Below, piece after piece: positions 31,505 through 39,251 of a stretch of 64,000 nt of DNA; position 1 is the stretch's first letter, and the number at the start of each line of letters is the position of its first letter. A program made the translations under genes and the position numbers. Below the pieces are notes generated by a model, which worked only from the letters and a program-made list of their open reading frames with translations, made no database searches and was not told the origin of the DNA. Source of the stretch: Azospirillum agricola (GTDB taxonomy: Bacteria; Pseudomonadota; Alphaproteobacteria; Azospirillales; Azospirillaceae). Location: positions 124,001-188,000 of the forward strand of contig NZ_JAGINM010000008.1 of the NCBI RefSeq assembly GCF_017876095.1, read 5' to 3'.

Positions 31505-32815
31505 ATGCTGTCGAACGGTTCGGATTGCGACTGCGACGTTCTGGTGGTTGGCGGAGGCCCCGCCGGCTCGACGGCCGCGGCGCTGCTGGCGGAGAAGGGC
31601 CATCGGGTGGTCCTGCTGGAAAAGGACCGCCACCCGCGCTTCCACATCGGCGAATCCCTGCTGCCCTGCAATCTGCCGCTGCTCCAGCGGCTCGGCGTGC
31701 TGGAGGAGGTCGAGCGGATCGGCATGTTGAAATACGGGGCCGAGTTCGTCTCGCCCTATCACGGCAAGGCCGTCACCTTCGACTTCGCCAACGCCTGGGA
31801 CAAGAGCCGCCCCTACGCCTATCAGGTCCGCCGCTCGGAGTTCGACCACATCCTGATCCGCAACGCCGCCGCCAAGGGTGCCACCGTCGTCGAGGGCTGC
31901 AAGGTGACGGACGTCGAGGTCGGGGAGGGCGGTTCCGTCGCCACCGCCCGCCGGGACGACGGCACCACGCGGACGATCCGCGCGCGCTTCCTGGTCGACG
32001 CGTCCGGCCGCGACACGCTGCTGGCCTCGCGCTTCGGCATCAAGCGGCGCAACGCCAAGCACAACAGCGCCGCGATGTTCGGCCATTTCACCGGCGCCCG
32101 GCGGCTGCCCGGCAAGGCGGAAGGCAACATCACCGTCTTCTGGTTCGACCATGGCTGGTTCTGGTTCATCCCGCTCGCCGACGGCACCACCAGCGTCGGC
32201 GCGGTCTGCTGGCCCTATTACTTCAAGACGCGCAAGACGGACCAGACCCGCTTCTTCCTCGACACCGTCGCGCTGTGCCCGGCGCTGGCGGAGCGGCTGG
32301 AGGGAGCGGAGCTGACCGGGCCGGTGACGGGGACCGGCAACTTCTCCTACCAGTCCGACCGCATGGCGGGACCGGGCTACGTGATGCTGGGCGACGCCTT
32401 CGCCTTCATCGACCCGGTCTTCTCGACCGGCGTCTATCTGGCGATGAACAGCGCCTTCGAGGGCGCCGAGGCGGTCGACGCCTGCCTGCGCGAGCCGACG
32501 CGCCAGCAGCAGGTGCTGAAGCGGTTCGAACGCTCGGTGCGGCGGGGAATCGGCACCTTCTCCTGGTACATCTACCGGGTGACGACGCCGGCCCTGCGCA
32601 ACCTGTTCATGGGGCCGCGCAACGTCCTGCGGGTGGAGGAGGCGCTGCTGTCCCTGCTGGCCGGCGACGTCTTCCGCCCGTCGCCGATCCGGGCGCGGCT
32701 GCGGATCTTCAAGGTGATCTACTACGCGAACGCCCTGCTCGACTTCAGAAGGAACCATGCGGCATGGCGGAAACGGCGACAGAACGTCCGCGCCCCCGTG
32801 GGCGAGGTGGTCTGA
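31505..32815 (+). CDS. Flavin-dependent halogenase of the aryl-polyene cluster
   Basis: 436 residues from ATG 31505. The FAD-binding GGGPAG motif is at 16-21, FHIGESLLP at 46-54, the halogenase-specific WxWxIP (WFWFIP) at 218-223, and the Fx.Px.Sx.G motif at 301-309 (FIDPVFSTG). K76 in MLKYGAEF is the best candidate for the catalytic lysine. Together these separate a true halogenase from a monooxygenase or geranylgeranyl reductase. It would add chlorine or bromine to an aromatic substrate using reduced flavin and oxygen, with a reductase supplied elsewhere. Xanthomonadin clusters have a comparable gene. It leads the plus-strand unit and overlaps the acyltransferase start. Confidence 0.88.
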   Translation: MLSNGSDCDCDVLVVGGGPAGSTAAALLAEKGHRVVLLEKDRHPRFHIGESLLPCNLPLLQRLGVLEEVERIGMLKYGAEFVSPYHGKAVTFDFANAWDKSRPYAYQVRRSEFDHILIRNAAAKGATVVEGCKVTDVEVGEGGSVATARRDDGTTRTIRARFLVDASGRDTLLASRFGIKRRNAKHNSAAMFGHFTGARRLPGKAEGNITVFWFDHGWFWFIPLADGTTSVGAVCWPYYFKTRKTDQTRFFLDTVALCPALAERLEGAELTGPVTGTGNFSYQSDRMAGPGYVMLGDAFAFIDPVFSTGVYLAMNSAFEGAEAVDACLREPTRQQQVLKRFERSVRRGIGTFSWYIYRVTTPALRNLFMGPRNVLRVEEALLSLLAGDVFRPSPIRARLRIFKVIYYANALLDFRRNHAAWRKRRQNVRAPVGEVV

Positions 32816-33567
32816 CCCTTGCCGGCGGCTTCGCCGGCCTTGCCGGAGCGGTCCGGCGGGGCTGGGAATACCCGCTGTTCTACCTGCTGCTGCTCCTGTT
32901 CGGCCTCATGTCGCTGGCCTGGAGCCTGACGGCGGCGCTGCTCGACCCGCTGCTGCCGCGCCGGATCGCCCGGCCGCTCGGCCGTTTCGCGATCCGCTCG
33001 GGCTTCCGTGGCTACCTCGGCGTCCTGCGGGCCTGCGGCATCCTGAAGACCGACCTGTCGGCGCTCGACGCCCTGAAGGGGGACGAGGGGCTGGTCCTCT
33101 GCCCCAACCACCCCTCGCTGCTCGACGCGGTTCTGCTGATCTCCCACCTGCCCAACGTCGCCTGCATCGCCAAGGCGAAGGTGTACGACAACCTGTGCCT
33201 GGGCGGCGGCGCCCGCATGGCCGGCTACATCCGCAACGATTCGCCGGCCTCGCTGGTCAAGCTGGCGGCGCGGGAGGTGCGGGCCGGCCGGCAGCTCCTG
33301 ATCTTCCCCGAGGGCACCCGCACCGCCCGCCCGCCGGTCGGCGCGCTGAAGGGCGGATTCGCGCTGATCGCCAAGACGGCCGGCGCGCCGGTGCAGACCG
33401 TCCTGATCGACACCAACACCCGTTTCCTCGGCAAGGGCTGGCCGCTGTTCCGCAAGCCGGAGTTCCCGCTGGTCTACACGGTCCGGCTCGGCCGGCGCTT
33501 CGAGCCGCCGGCCGACGTCCGCCGCCTCGTCGACGATCTCGAAGGCTATTACAGGTCGCAATTGTGA
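32764..33567 (+). CDS. 1-Acylglycerol-3-phosphate-type acyltransferase
   Basis: 267 residues from ATG 32764, which lies inside the halogenase gene (52-bp overlap). No better in-frame start is visible. One N-terminal membrane helix (about 33-55), then the PlsC/LpxL-type motifs: NHPSLLDAV (NHxxxxD at about 104-110), FPEGTR and PPVGALKGGFALIA. It likely transfers an acyl chain, possibly the polyene, onto a lipid or sugar acceptor. Such transferases are regular members of aryl-polyene clusters. A strong coupling to the halogenase and to the glycosyltransferase (GTGA overlap) suggests all three act in one final assembly step. Confidence 0.85.
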   Translation: MAETATERPRPRGRGGLTLAGGFAGLAGAVRRGWEYPLFYLLLLLFGLMSLAWSLTAALLDPLLPRRIARPLGRFAIRSGFRGYLGVLRACGILKTDLSALDALKGDEGLVLCPNHPSLLDAVLLISHLPNVACIAKAKVYDNLCLGGGARMAGYIRNDSPASLVKLAAREVRAGRQLLIFPEGTRTARPPVGALKGGFALIAKTAGAPVQTVLIDTNTRFLGKGWPLFRKPEFPLVYTVRLGRRFEPPADVRRLVDDLEGYYRSQL

Positions 33568-34388
33568 ACGCCACTCCCATCGCTGCCGCCATTCCCGACG
33601 CCTCCACCAGCCACCTCGTCCTGATTCCCAGCTACAACACCGGGCCGAAGCTGGCCGAGACGGTGCGCGCCGCGCGCCGCCACTGGGCGCCGGTCTGGGT
33701 GGTGGTCGACGGTAGCACCGACGGCAGCGGCGCGGAGGTGGCCGGCATGGCCGCCGGGGATCCGCACCTGCGCGTGCTGGTGCTGCCGGCCAACCGTGGC
33801 AAGGGCGCCGCCGTGCTGCACGGGCTGGTCGAGGCGGAGCGCCACGGCTTCACCCACGCCCTGACCATGGATGCCGACGGCCAGCACCCGGCCGACCGCA
33901 TCCCGCAGTTCCAGGGGGTGTCGCAGGCCAACCCCGGCGCGCTGGTGCTTGGCCGGCCGGTGTTCGACGCCACGGCGCCGCGCCTGCGGGTCGGCGGGCG
34001 CAGGATCTCGAACTGGTGGGCCAACCTGGAGACACTGTGGGGCGGGATCGGCGATTCGCTGTTCGGCTTCCGCGTCTACCCGATCGCGCCCCTGCGGGCG
34101 GTGATGGAGCGCAATCCGTGGATGCGCCGTTTCGACTTCGACCCGGAGGCCGCCGTGCGGCTGTGCTGGCGCGGCGTGCCGACGATCAACGTGCCGGCCC
34201 CGGTGCGCTACTTCAAGCCGGAGGAGGGCGGCGTCTCCCACTTCAACTATGGCCGGGACAACGCGCTGCTGACCTGGATGCACACGCGGCTGATGCTGGG
34301 TTTCCTCGCCCGGCTGCCGCTGCTGGCGCACCGGCGGATCCGCTCGCTGCGGGATCCGTCGGCCCGGCTCAGATCATCCCCCCGTTGA
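33564..34388 (+). CDS. Family 2 glycosyltransferase of the pigment cluster
   Basis: 274 residues from GTG 33564, overlapping the acyltransferase stop by 4 nt. The GT-A fold begins LVLIPSYNTG and VVVDGSTDGS (47-56); the metal-binding DxD is D103-x-D105 in TMDADGQHP. It resembles dolichyl-phosphate-mannose-synthase-like GT2 enzymes. The C-terminus (from about 240) is basic, perhaps a membrane-associated helix. It likely attaches a sugar to the polyene or to its lipid anchor. Its stop converges on the ketoreductase gene with a 20-bp overlap, so transcripts of the two units collide there. Confidence 0.88.
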   Translation: MNATPIAAAIPDASTSHLVLIPSYNTGPKLAETVRAARRHWAPVWVVVDGSTDGSGAEVAGMAAGDPHLRVLVLPANRGKGAAVLHGLVEAERHGFTHALTMDADGQHPADRIPQFQGVSQANPGALVLGRPVFDATAPRLRVGGRRISNWWANLETLWGGIGDSLFGFRVYPIAPLRAVMERNPWMRRFDFDPEAAVRLCWRGVPTINVPAPVRYFKPEEGGVSHFNYGRDNALLTWMHTRLMLGFLARLPLLAHRRIRSLRDPSARLRSSPR

Positions 34389-35088
34389 TGGCGATCACCT
34401 GTCCGGAGATGTAGGCGGCCCGCTCCGACGCCAGGAAGGCAACGAGGTCGGCCACCTCCTCCGGCCGTCCGGCGCGCTTCATCGGCACCAGCTTCTTGAC
34501 CGCGTCGGCGTCGAAGGCGCCGTCGGCCATCGGCGAGGCGATGATCCCCGGCGCCACCGCGTTGACGGTGATGCCGCGCGGCGCCAGCTCCAGCGCCAGC
34601 GACTTGGTGGCGCCGTGCAGCCCGGCCTTGGCGGCGGCGTAGTTGGTCTGGCCACGGTTGCCGGCGATCGCCGCGACCGAGGACAGGTTGACGATCCGGC
34701 CCCAGCGGGTGCCGATCATCGGCATCAGCAGCGGCTGGGTCACGTTGAAGAAGCCGTTCAGCGAGACGTCGATGACGCGGCTCCACTGCTCGCGCCGCAT
34801 GCCGGGCATCACCGCGTCGTCGTGGATGCCGGCGTTGTTGACCAGGATCTGGATGGGGCCGGCCTCCAGCAGCGATTCCAGCGCGGCGGCGGTCGCCCCG
34901 GCGTCGGTGACGTCGAAGACCGCCGCCTCGGCCGACCCGCCGGCGGCGGCGATCTCCCCGGCCAGACTCCGGGCGCGCTCGGCGGCGGCGTTGGCGTGGA
35001 TCAGCACATGGCAGCCGTCGGCGGCCAGCGCCCTGGCGATGGCGGCGCCCAGCGTGCCGCTGCCGCCGGTGACCAGCGCCCGCCTCAC
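34369..35088 (-). CDS. FabG-like 3-ketoacyl-ACP reductase
   Basis: 239 residues from GTG 35088, overlapping the dehydratase stop by 4 nt. The NADPH-binding TGGSGTLG is at about 7-14, NNAG near 87, the catalytic Tyr-x3-Lys is NYAAAKAG, and the C-terminus is SGQVIAINGGMI, typical of FabG. It reduces the beta-keto group on each extension cycle before dehydration, as expected of ApeQ-type enzymes. It is the last gene of the minus-strand pigment unit. Length equals standard FabG. Specificity for polyene intermediates is inferred from context. Confidence 0.92.
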   Translation of the reverse strand: MRRALVTGGSGTLGAAIARALAADGCHVLIHANAAAERARSLAGEIAAAGGSAEAAVFDVTDAGATAAALESLLEAGPIQILVNNAGIHDDAVMPGMRREQWSRVIDVSLNGFFNVTQPLLMPMIGTRWGRIVNLSSVAAIAGNRGQTNYAAAKAGLHGATKSLALELAPRGITVNAVAPGIIASPMADGAFDADAVKKLVPMKRAGRPEEVADLVAFLASERAAYISGQVIAINGGMI

Positions 35089-35600
35089 GGCGGGCCCATG
35101 CCGTTGGCCGGCGCGCCGCCGGGCGCCGCGTCGATGACCACGGCGGCGCGGCCGCTCAGCAGTTCGGCGCCGTCGGCGTGGATGGTGAAGGCGTAGATCA
35201 CGCGGTTGCCCTCTCCGGTCAGGTTTTCCGCCTCGACGACGAGGTCGCCCGCGATGTCGTCGAGCCGCCCGACGTGGCAGGCGAGGTCGCGCAGGCTGGC
35301 GAGATAGCCGGCGGCCGGCGGGCGGCCCTCCGCCGCCCCGGTCAACCCGCCATGGGCCGCCATCGCCTGGGCGGCGTATTCCACCCCGCACAGCGCGGCC
35401 AGACGCCCGGCGTGGCGCAGCGGGTTGCCGGGATCGCGGTGGCTGGAGGCGGTGCAGCGGATGCGGCTGCGGTCCCAGGACAGGACGCCGTCGAGCAGGC
35501 GCATGGCGCCGGCGTGCGGAATGAGGCGGGCCAGCCCGTCCCGATCCAACCTGTCCCGATCCAACCTGTCCCGCATCGGCTCGTCCCGCGTCAAAGTCAT
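35085..35600 (-). CDS. ApeP-like 3-hydroxyacyl-ACP dehydratase (hotdog)
   Basis: 171 residues. The block LIPHAGAMRLLDGVLSWD is the ApeP motif; CGVEYAAQAMAAHGG gives the second conserved stretch of the hotdog helix. It probably removes water to form the conjugated double bonds together with the other dehydratase at 43254-43574. Its N-terminus carries a 15-bp tandem repeat coding RDRLD units (35539-35568). The start could be ATG 35600 or the in-frame ATG at 35576, with the repeat making the exact beginning unsure. It overlaps its neighbours by 4 bp on both sides. Confidence 0.85.
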   Translation of the reverse strand: MTLTRDEPMRDRLDRDRLDRDGLARLIPHAGAMRLLDGVLSWDRSRIRCTASSHRDPGNPLRHAGRLAALCGVEYAAQAMAAHGGLTGAAEGRPPAAGYLASLRDLACHVGRLDDIAGDLVVEAENLTGEGNRVIYAFTIHADGAELLSGRAAVVIDAAPGGAPANGMGPP

Positions 35601-36403
35601 GGCGCGCCGACCGTCACCAGCAGCCGGCCGCCGGGCGGCAGGTCGAGCACGACGGTTTCCCCGGCGCCGCCGGCCGACACGCGCGCCAGGGCGGCCAGCA
35701 GAGGCAGGGCGCGGGCGGTCGGGTTGCCGGCGCGCAGGGCCTCCAGCGCGTCGTCCGCCATCCGGCTCGGCGGTTCGCCGCTGTCGGACAGGGCGATGTC
35801 GAGCCGGGCGAAGGACCGGCCGGTCGGCTCCGGCGTCAGCACCAGCGCCATGCCGAAGGGGGCGGCGATCGGACGGACGGCGTGCAGCGGCTCGGGGTAG
35901 GGCAGGTCGTAGGCGATCAGCCCGACCGTCCAGCCCTCGGCGGCGACCTCGGCCATGGCCTCCAGCAGGCCGGCCTGGAAACTCTCGTCGTGGCTGGACA
36001 GGCTGGTCGAGGGCGCGTGGGAGCGGGTGGCGATGCTCCAGTAGCCGGCCGGGGCGTTGTGGACCGAGTTGTGGAAGCGCGTCGGCGAGATGCCGCGATC
36101 CTCCGACGCCAGCGTCTCCAGGATCTGGTGGAGGGTGTCGGGATCGCCGCTGGAGGAGGTGAAGACCGTGGCGACGCCGGCCGGGTCGCGGTCGGCCTGG
36201 GCCATCGCCTCCGCCCCCACGGCCATGGCGAGCTTCACGGTGGGCACGCTGCGCCGCCGCTCGGCCGGGGGCAGCAGCGGGCTCGGCGGCAGCGGGGCCG
36301 GCGCCGGCCGGTAGGGCAGGCGGCCGGCGAGGACGGGGCGCGATTCCTCCCAGCCGGCCAGACCGGGGCCGAGCAGGCCGACGCCCTCGACGAAGGCCCG
36401 CAT
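35597..36403 (-). CDS. Beta-ketoacyl synthase chain-length-factor-like protein
   Basis: 268 residues. The family block ISPTRFHNSVHNAPAGYWSIA is present, and where a ketosynthase has its catalytic Cys the protein reads TSLSSHDESFQAG, so it is inactive as a condensing enzyme. Such partners (ApeC-type, PF13723-like) form a heterodimer with the true ketosynthase and set chain length. Its ATG at 36403 overlaps the ketosynthase stop by one base, supporting a 1:1 pair. The N-terminal part (1-55) is Pro-rich and poorly conserved. Confidence 0.87.
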   Translation of the reverse strand: MRAFVEGVGLLGPGLAGWEESRPVLAGRLPYRPAPAPLPPSPLLPPAERRRSVPTVKLAMAVGAEAMAQADRDPAGVATVFTSSSGDPDTLHQILETLASEDRGISPTRFHNSVHNAPAGYWSIATRSHAPSTSLSSHDESFQAGLLEAMAEVAAEGWTVGLIAYDLPYPEPLHAVRPIAAPFGMALVLTPEPTGRSFARLDIALSDSGEPPSRMADDALEALRAGNPTARALPLLAALARVSAGGAGETVVLDLPPGGRLLVTVGAP

Positions 36404-37596
36404 CAGGCGGCCCATCCGAAGATCAGGCTGCTGTTGCTGCCGCCGAACCCGAAGGAGTTGGTCATCACCCGGTCCATGCGCCCGCTTTCGTTGGCCTGGA
36501 GGTAGCGGCTGCGCAGGGCGGGGTCGAGGTCGCGGGTCTGCGGGCTGCCGGGAGCCAGGCCGGCGCGCAGGCCGAGCACGCTGATCACCGCCTCGACGAT
36601 CCCGGCCGCCCCCAGCGTGTGGCCGGTGTAGCCCTTGGTCGAGCTGACCGGGGTCCGCGTGCCGAACAGCGTGATGATCGCCCGGTCCTCCGCCGCGTCG
36701 CCGTGGGGGGTGGCGGTGCCGTGCAGGTTGACGTAGTCGATGTCGCCCGGCCGCAGCCCGGCGGCGGCGAGCGCCCGCTCCATGGCGAGCCGGGCGCCCA
36801 GACCCTCCGGGTGCGGCGTCGACATGTGGTGGGCGTCGCTGCTCTCGCCGGTCCCCAGCAGATGGACCGTTCCGGGCGGCGGGCGCGGGCCGGGCCGTTC
36901 CAGCAGGGCGAAGCCGGCGCCCTCGCCGAGCGAGACGCCGCCGCGATGGAGGTCGAAGGGGGCGCAGGGGGCGGGGGAGACCAGCTCCAGCGAATGGAAG
37001 CCGTAGAGCGTCGTCAGGCACAGGGAATCGGCGCCGCCGACCACCGCGGCGTCGCACAGCCCGGCCGAGATCATCCGCGCGGCGTTGGCGAACACCTTCG
37101 AGCTGGTGGCGCAGGCGGAGGAGACGACGAAGGCCGGCCCCGCCAGCCCCAGCCGGCGGCGGACGAACGCGCCGAGCGAGCCGGTGCTGTGGGTGGTCGC
37201 GAAGCGGAAGGCGGCCGGCAGGGCGCCGCTGTCCGGCGCGCGCTCCCGGTAGGCCAGCTCGGCGGAATGGATGCCGGAGGTGCTGGTGCCGAGGAACACG
37301 CCGATGCGGTGCGCCCCGTGGCGCGCCCGCGCCGCCGCGACCGCCGCCTCGAAACCGTCCTGGCGCAGCGCCAGCTCGGCCAGCCGGTTGTTGCGGCAGT
37401 CGTAGCCCTCCAGCCCGGCCGGCAGGCGGATGTCCCCGACGCCCGCGACCTCGCCGATGTGGGTGTCCAGCGTCGCCGTCTCGAACCGGCAGGGCGTCAG
37501 GCCGCCCCGGCCGTTGCGCAAAGCATCCAGGGTGGCATCCTGCCCGGCGCCGAGGCTGCTGACGATGCTCATATGGCTTAGGGCAAGTGTCTGCAC
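36403..37596 (-). CDS. Beta-ketoacyl-ACP synthase II-like ketosynthase of the cluster
   Basis: 397 residues with a complete ketosynthase triad: C162 in SSACATSSK, H292 in NLHGTATPHGD and H326 in KGYTGHTLGA. It carries out decarboxylative condensation with malonyl-ACP for polyene extension, together with the factor at 35597-36403. The order KS, CLF, DH, KR with overlapping starts and stops is the core of aryl-polyene clusters. Only one catalytic ketosynthase is present in this window. A 127-bp gap precedes it, so a second internal promoter is possible. Confidence 0.93.
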   Translation of the reverse strand: MQTLALSHMSIVSSLGAGQDATLDALRNGRGGLTPCRFETATLDTHIGEVAGVGDIRLPAGLEGYDCRNNRLAELALRQDGFEAAVAAARARHGAHRIGVFLGTSTSGIHSAELAYRERAPDSGALPAAFRFATTHSTGSLGAFVRRRLGLAGPAFVVSSACATSSKVFANAARMISAGLCDAAVVGGADSLCLTTLYGFHSLELVSPAPCAPFDLHRGGVSLGEGAGFALLERPGPRPPPGTVHLLGTGESSDAHHMSTPHPEGLGARLAMERALAAAGLRPGDIDYVNLHGTATPHGDAAEDRAIITLFGTRTPVSSTKGYTGHTLGAAGIVEAVISVLGLRAGLAPGSPQTRDLDPALRSRYLQANESGRMDRVMTNSFGFGGSNSSLIFGWAA

Positions 37597-37723
37597 GGCT
37601 GGGAGTCTTTTTGCTTTTGGACAGGACGGGCTGGGTGTTGCGGTTCCATTGTCGGGGGAATGCTAGCACCGGGCGTTTGTGCGGAGAAAGGGCAAATTGG
37701 ACCGTTGCCTTTGCTTGAACGGC

Positions 37724-38434
37724 CTATGAAACCCTGCGGGCTATGAACAAGGTGTTGGCGAAGGGTGTGCCTTCGCTCATCGGCCGGGTGGCCACGGCGA
37801 AGCCCGGTTTCGCCAGCAGTTCGGCCCATTCCCGCGCGGGGCGGTAGGTCAGGGGCTGGCGCGGCCGGCCGCGCGCGGCGCAGGCCAGCCGCTCGGCCCA
37901 GCGGGTCGCCTGGAAGGGCAGACCGCCCTCCGCGTCGGCCTCGCGCAGCAGCAGGATCCCGCCGGGGGCGAGCGCCTCGGCGCAGCGGGCGAGCACGGCG
38001 GCCTGCTCCTCCCGGTTCAGATAGAGCAGCACGTCGAGGATGACGATCGCGTCGCTGGCCGGCAGCGGGACGTCGCGGATGTCGCCCTGCCGGACGCTGG
38101 CGGCGCCCAGCGCCGTCCGCGCCGTCCGCACCCGCCGCGCCGCGAGCTCGACGCCCTGGCAGGCGAGGCCGGTCGGCGGCGCCGGCCAGCCGGGCGGCCA
38201 GCCTCCCGCCGCGTGGCGCTCCGCCGCCGCGCGGAGCAGCGCCATCAGCACCCCCTGTCCGCAGCCGAGGTCGAGCAGCCGCCCGCCGGCCGGCAGCACC
38301 GGGTGGCGCATCAGGTGGCGGAAGACCGGATCGCCGCCGAGCTTGCCCCTGGCGAAGTGCCAGGCGTAACGGCCGCAGGGGCGGTAGGGCCGGGCCGCAG
38401 CCGCGACCAGATCCCGGAAGACGGCGTCAGTCAT
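37724..38434 (-). CDS. SAM-dependent methyltransferase of the cluster
   Basis: 236 residues from ATG 38434, overlapping the deacetylase end by 8 bp. Motif I is LLDLGCGQGVLMALL (near residue 54); later blocks DAIVILDVLLYLNREEQ and AEALAPGGILLLREAD fit class I methyltransferases. It may O- or C-methylate the aryl head or a sugar. Aryl polyenes from several bacteria carry ring methyls, which fits. I cannot tell C- from O-methylation. It is followed by a 127-bp gap to the ketosynthase, the largest gap inside this operon. Confidence 0.85.
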   Translation of the reverse strand: MTDAVFRDLVAAAARPYRPCGRYAWHFARGKLGGDPVFRHLMRHPVLPAGGRLLDLGCGQGVLMALLRAAAERHAAGGWPPGWPAPPTGLACQGVELAARRVRTARTALGAASVRQGDIRDVPLPASDAIVILDVLLYLNREEQAAVLARCAEALAPGGILLLREADAEGGLPFQATRWAERLACAARGRPRQPLTYRPAREWAELLAKPGFAVATRPMSEGTPFANTLFIARRVS

Positions 38435-39251
38435 CGGCGGCCACCTCCAGCGACACCGCCGCCAGCGACACCGCCGCCAGCCCGCGCGCCGCGAAGGCAT
38501 CGAGCAGGCGGGGCAGAACCTCCAGCACCACCGGCCGTCCGTCCGCCGTGCGCGCGGCGGAACCGTCGTGCAGCATCAGCAGGTCTCCGGCGGCGAGGTC
38601 GCGCAGGAGCCGCCGCTCCACCCCCGCCGGGTCGCGGCGCACGGCGTCGTAGCCGCGCCGGGTCCAGGTCGCCAGCCGCAGCCCGAAGCCGGCCAGCACC
38701 GGGTCGAGCAGCGGGTTGCGTAGCCCGGCCGGCGGCTTGAAGAAGCGCGGCGGCCGGCCGGCGAGCGTGGTCAGGATGCGCTGCGCCTCCCCCACCTCGC
38801 GGCGCAGCGCGCCGATGCCCATCGCGGCGAAGCGGTGGGAATGGTGCCAGCTGTGGTTCTCCACCGTGTGGCCGCCCTCGACGATGGCGCGGACCAGGCC
38901 GGGGTGGTCGGCCGCCCGCCCGGCGATGCAGAAGAAGCTGGCCCTGGCCCCGGCTTGCGCCAGCAGGGCGAGCACGGCGGGCGTCACCTGCGGGTCCGGC
39001 CCGTCGTCGAAGCACAGGCCGATCTGGCCGAGCCGGGCGTTGCGCGCGGGCAGGCGCCGCAGGTTGGCGCCGAGCAGCGCGCTGCGCGGCCACAGCCCGA
39101 GGGCGCCGAGCAGCGCGTGGTTGCCGGCCAGCGCCCCAAGCGCCCACGGCCACGCGGCGGGCTGGACCGCGACGCCGGCCAGGGCGGCGGCGTGCAGAAC
39201 CGCCGAGGCGCGGATCAGCGGCGACGGCGACCAGCGCCGGGGCTCAGCCAT
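38427..39251 (-). CDS. NodB-type polysaccharide deacetylase
   Basis: 274 residues. One or two N-terminal hydrophobic segments (about 10-60) anchor it, followed by a NodB domain: FDDGPD (81-86, catalytic base and metal ligand), HTVENHSWHH (128-137, metal-binding His), PPAGLRNP and LMLHDGS, all in the usual order. It would remove N-acetyl groups from an amino sugar. Its place inside the pigment operon, together with a glycosyltransferase and two acyltransferases, suggests the polyene is joined to an amino-sugar lipid. The C-terminal 15-bp tandem repeat encodes AAVSL twice. Confidence 0.87.
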   Translation of the reverse strand: MAEPRRWSPSPLIRASAVLHAAALAGVAVQPAAWPWALGALAGNHALLGALGLWPRSALLGANLRRLPARNARLGQIGLCFDDGPDPQVTPAVLALLAQAGARASFFCIAGRAADHPGLVRAIVEGGHTVENHSWHHSHRFAAMGIGALRREVGEAQRILTTLAGRPPRFFKPPAGLRNPLLDPVLAGFGLRLATWTRRGYDAVRRDPAGVERRLLRDLAAGDLLMLHDGSAARTADGRPVVLEVLPRLLDAFAARGLAAVSLAAVSLEVAADD

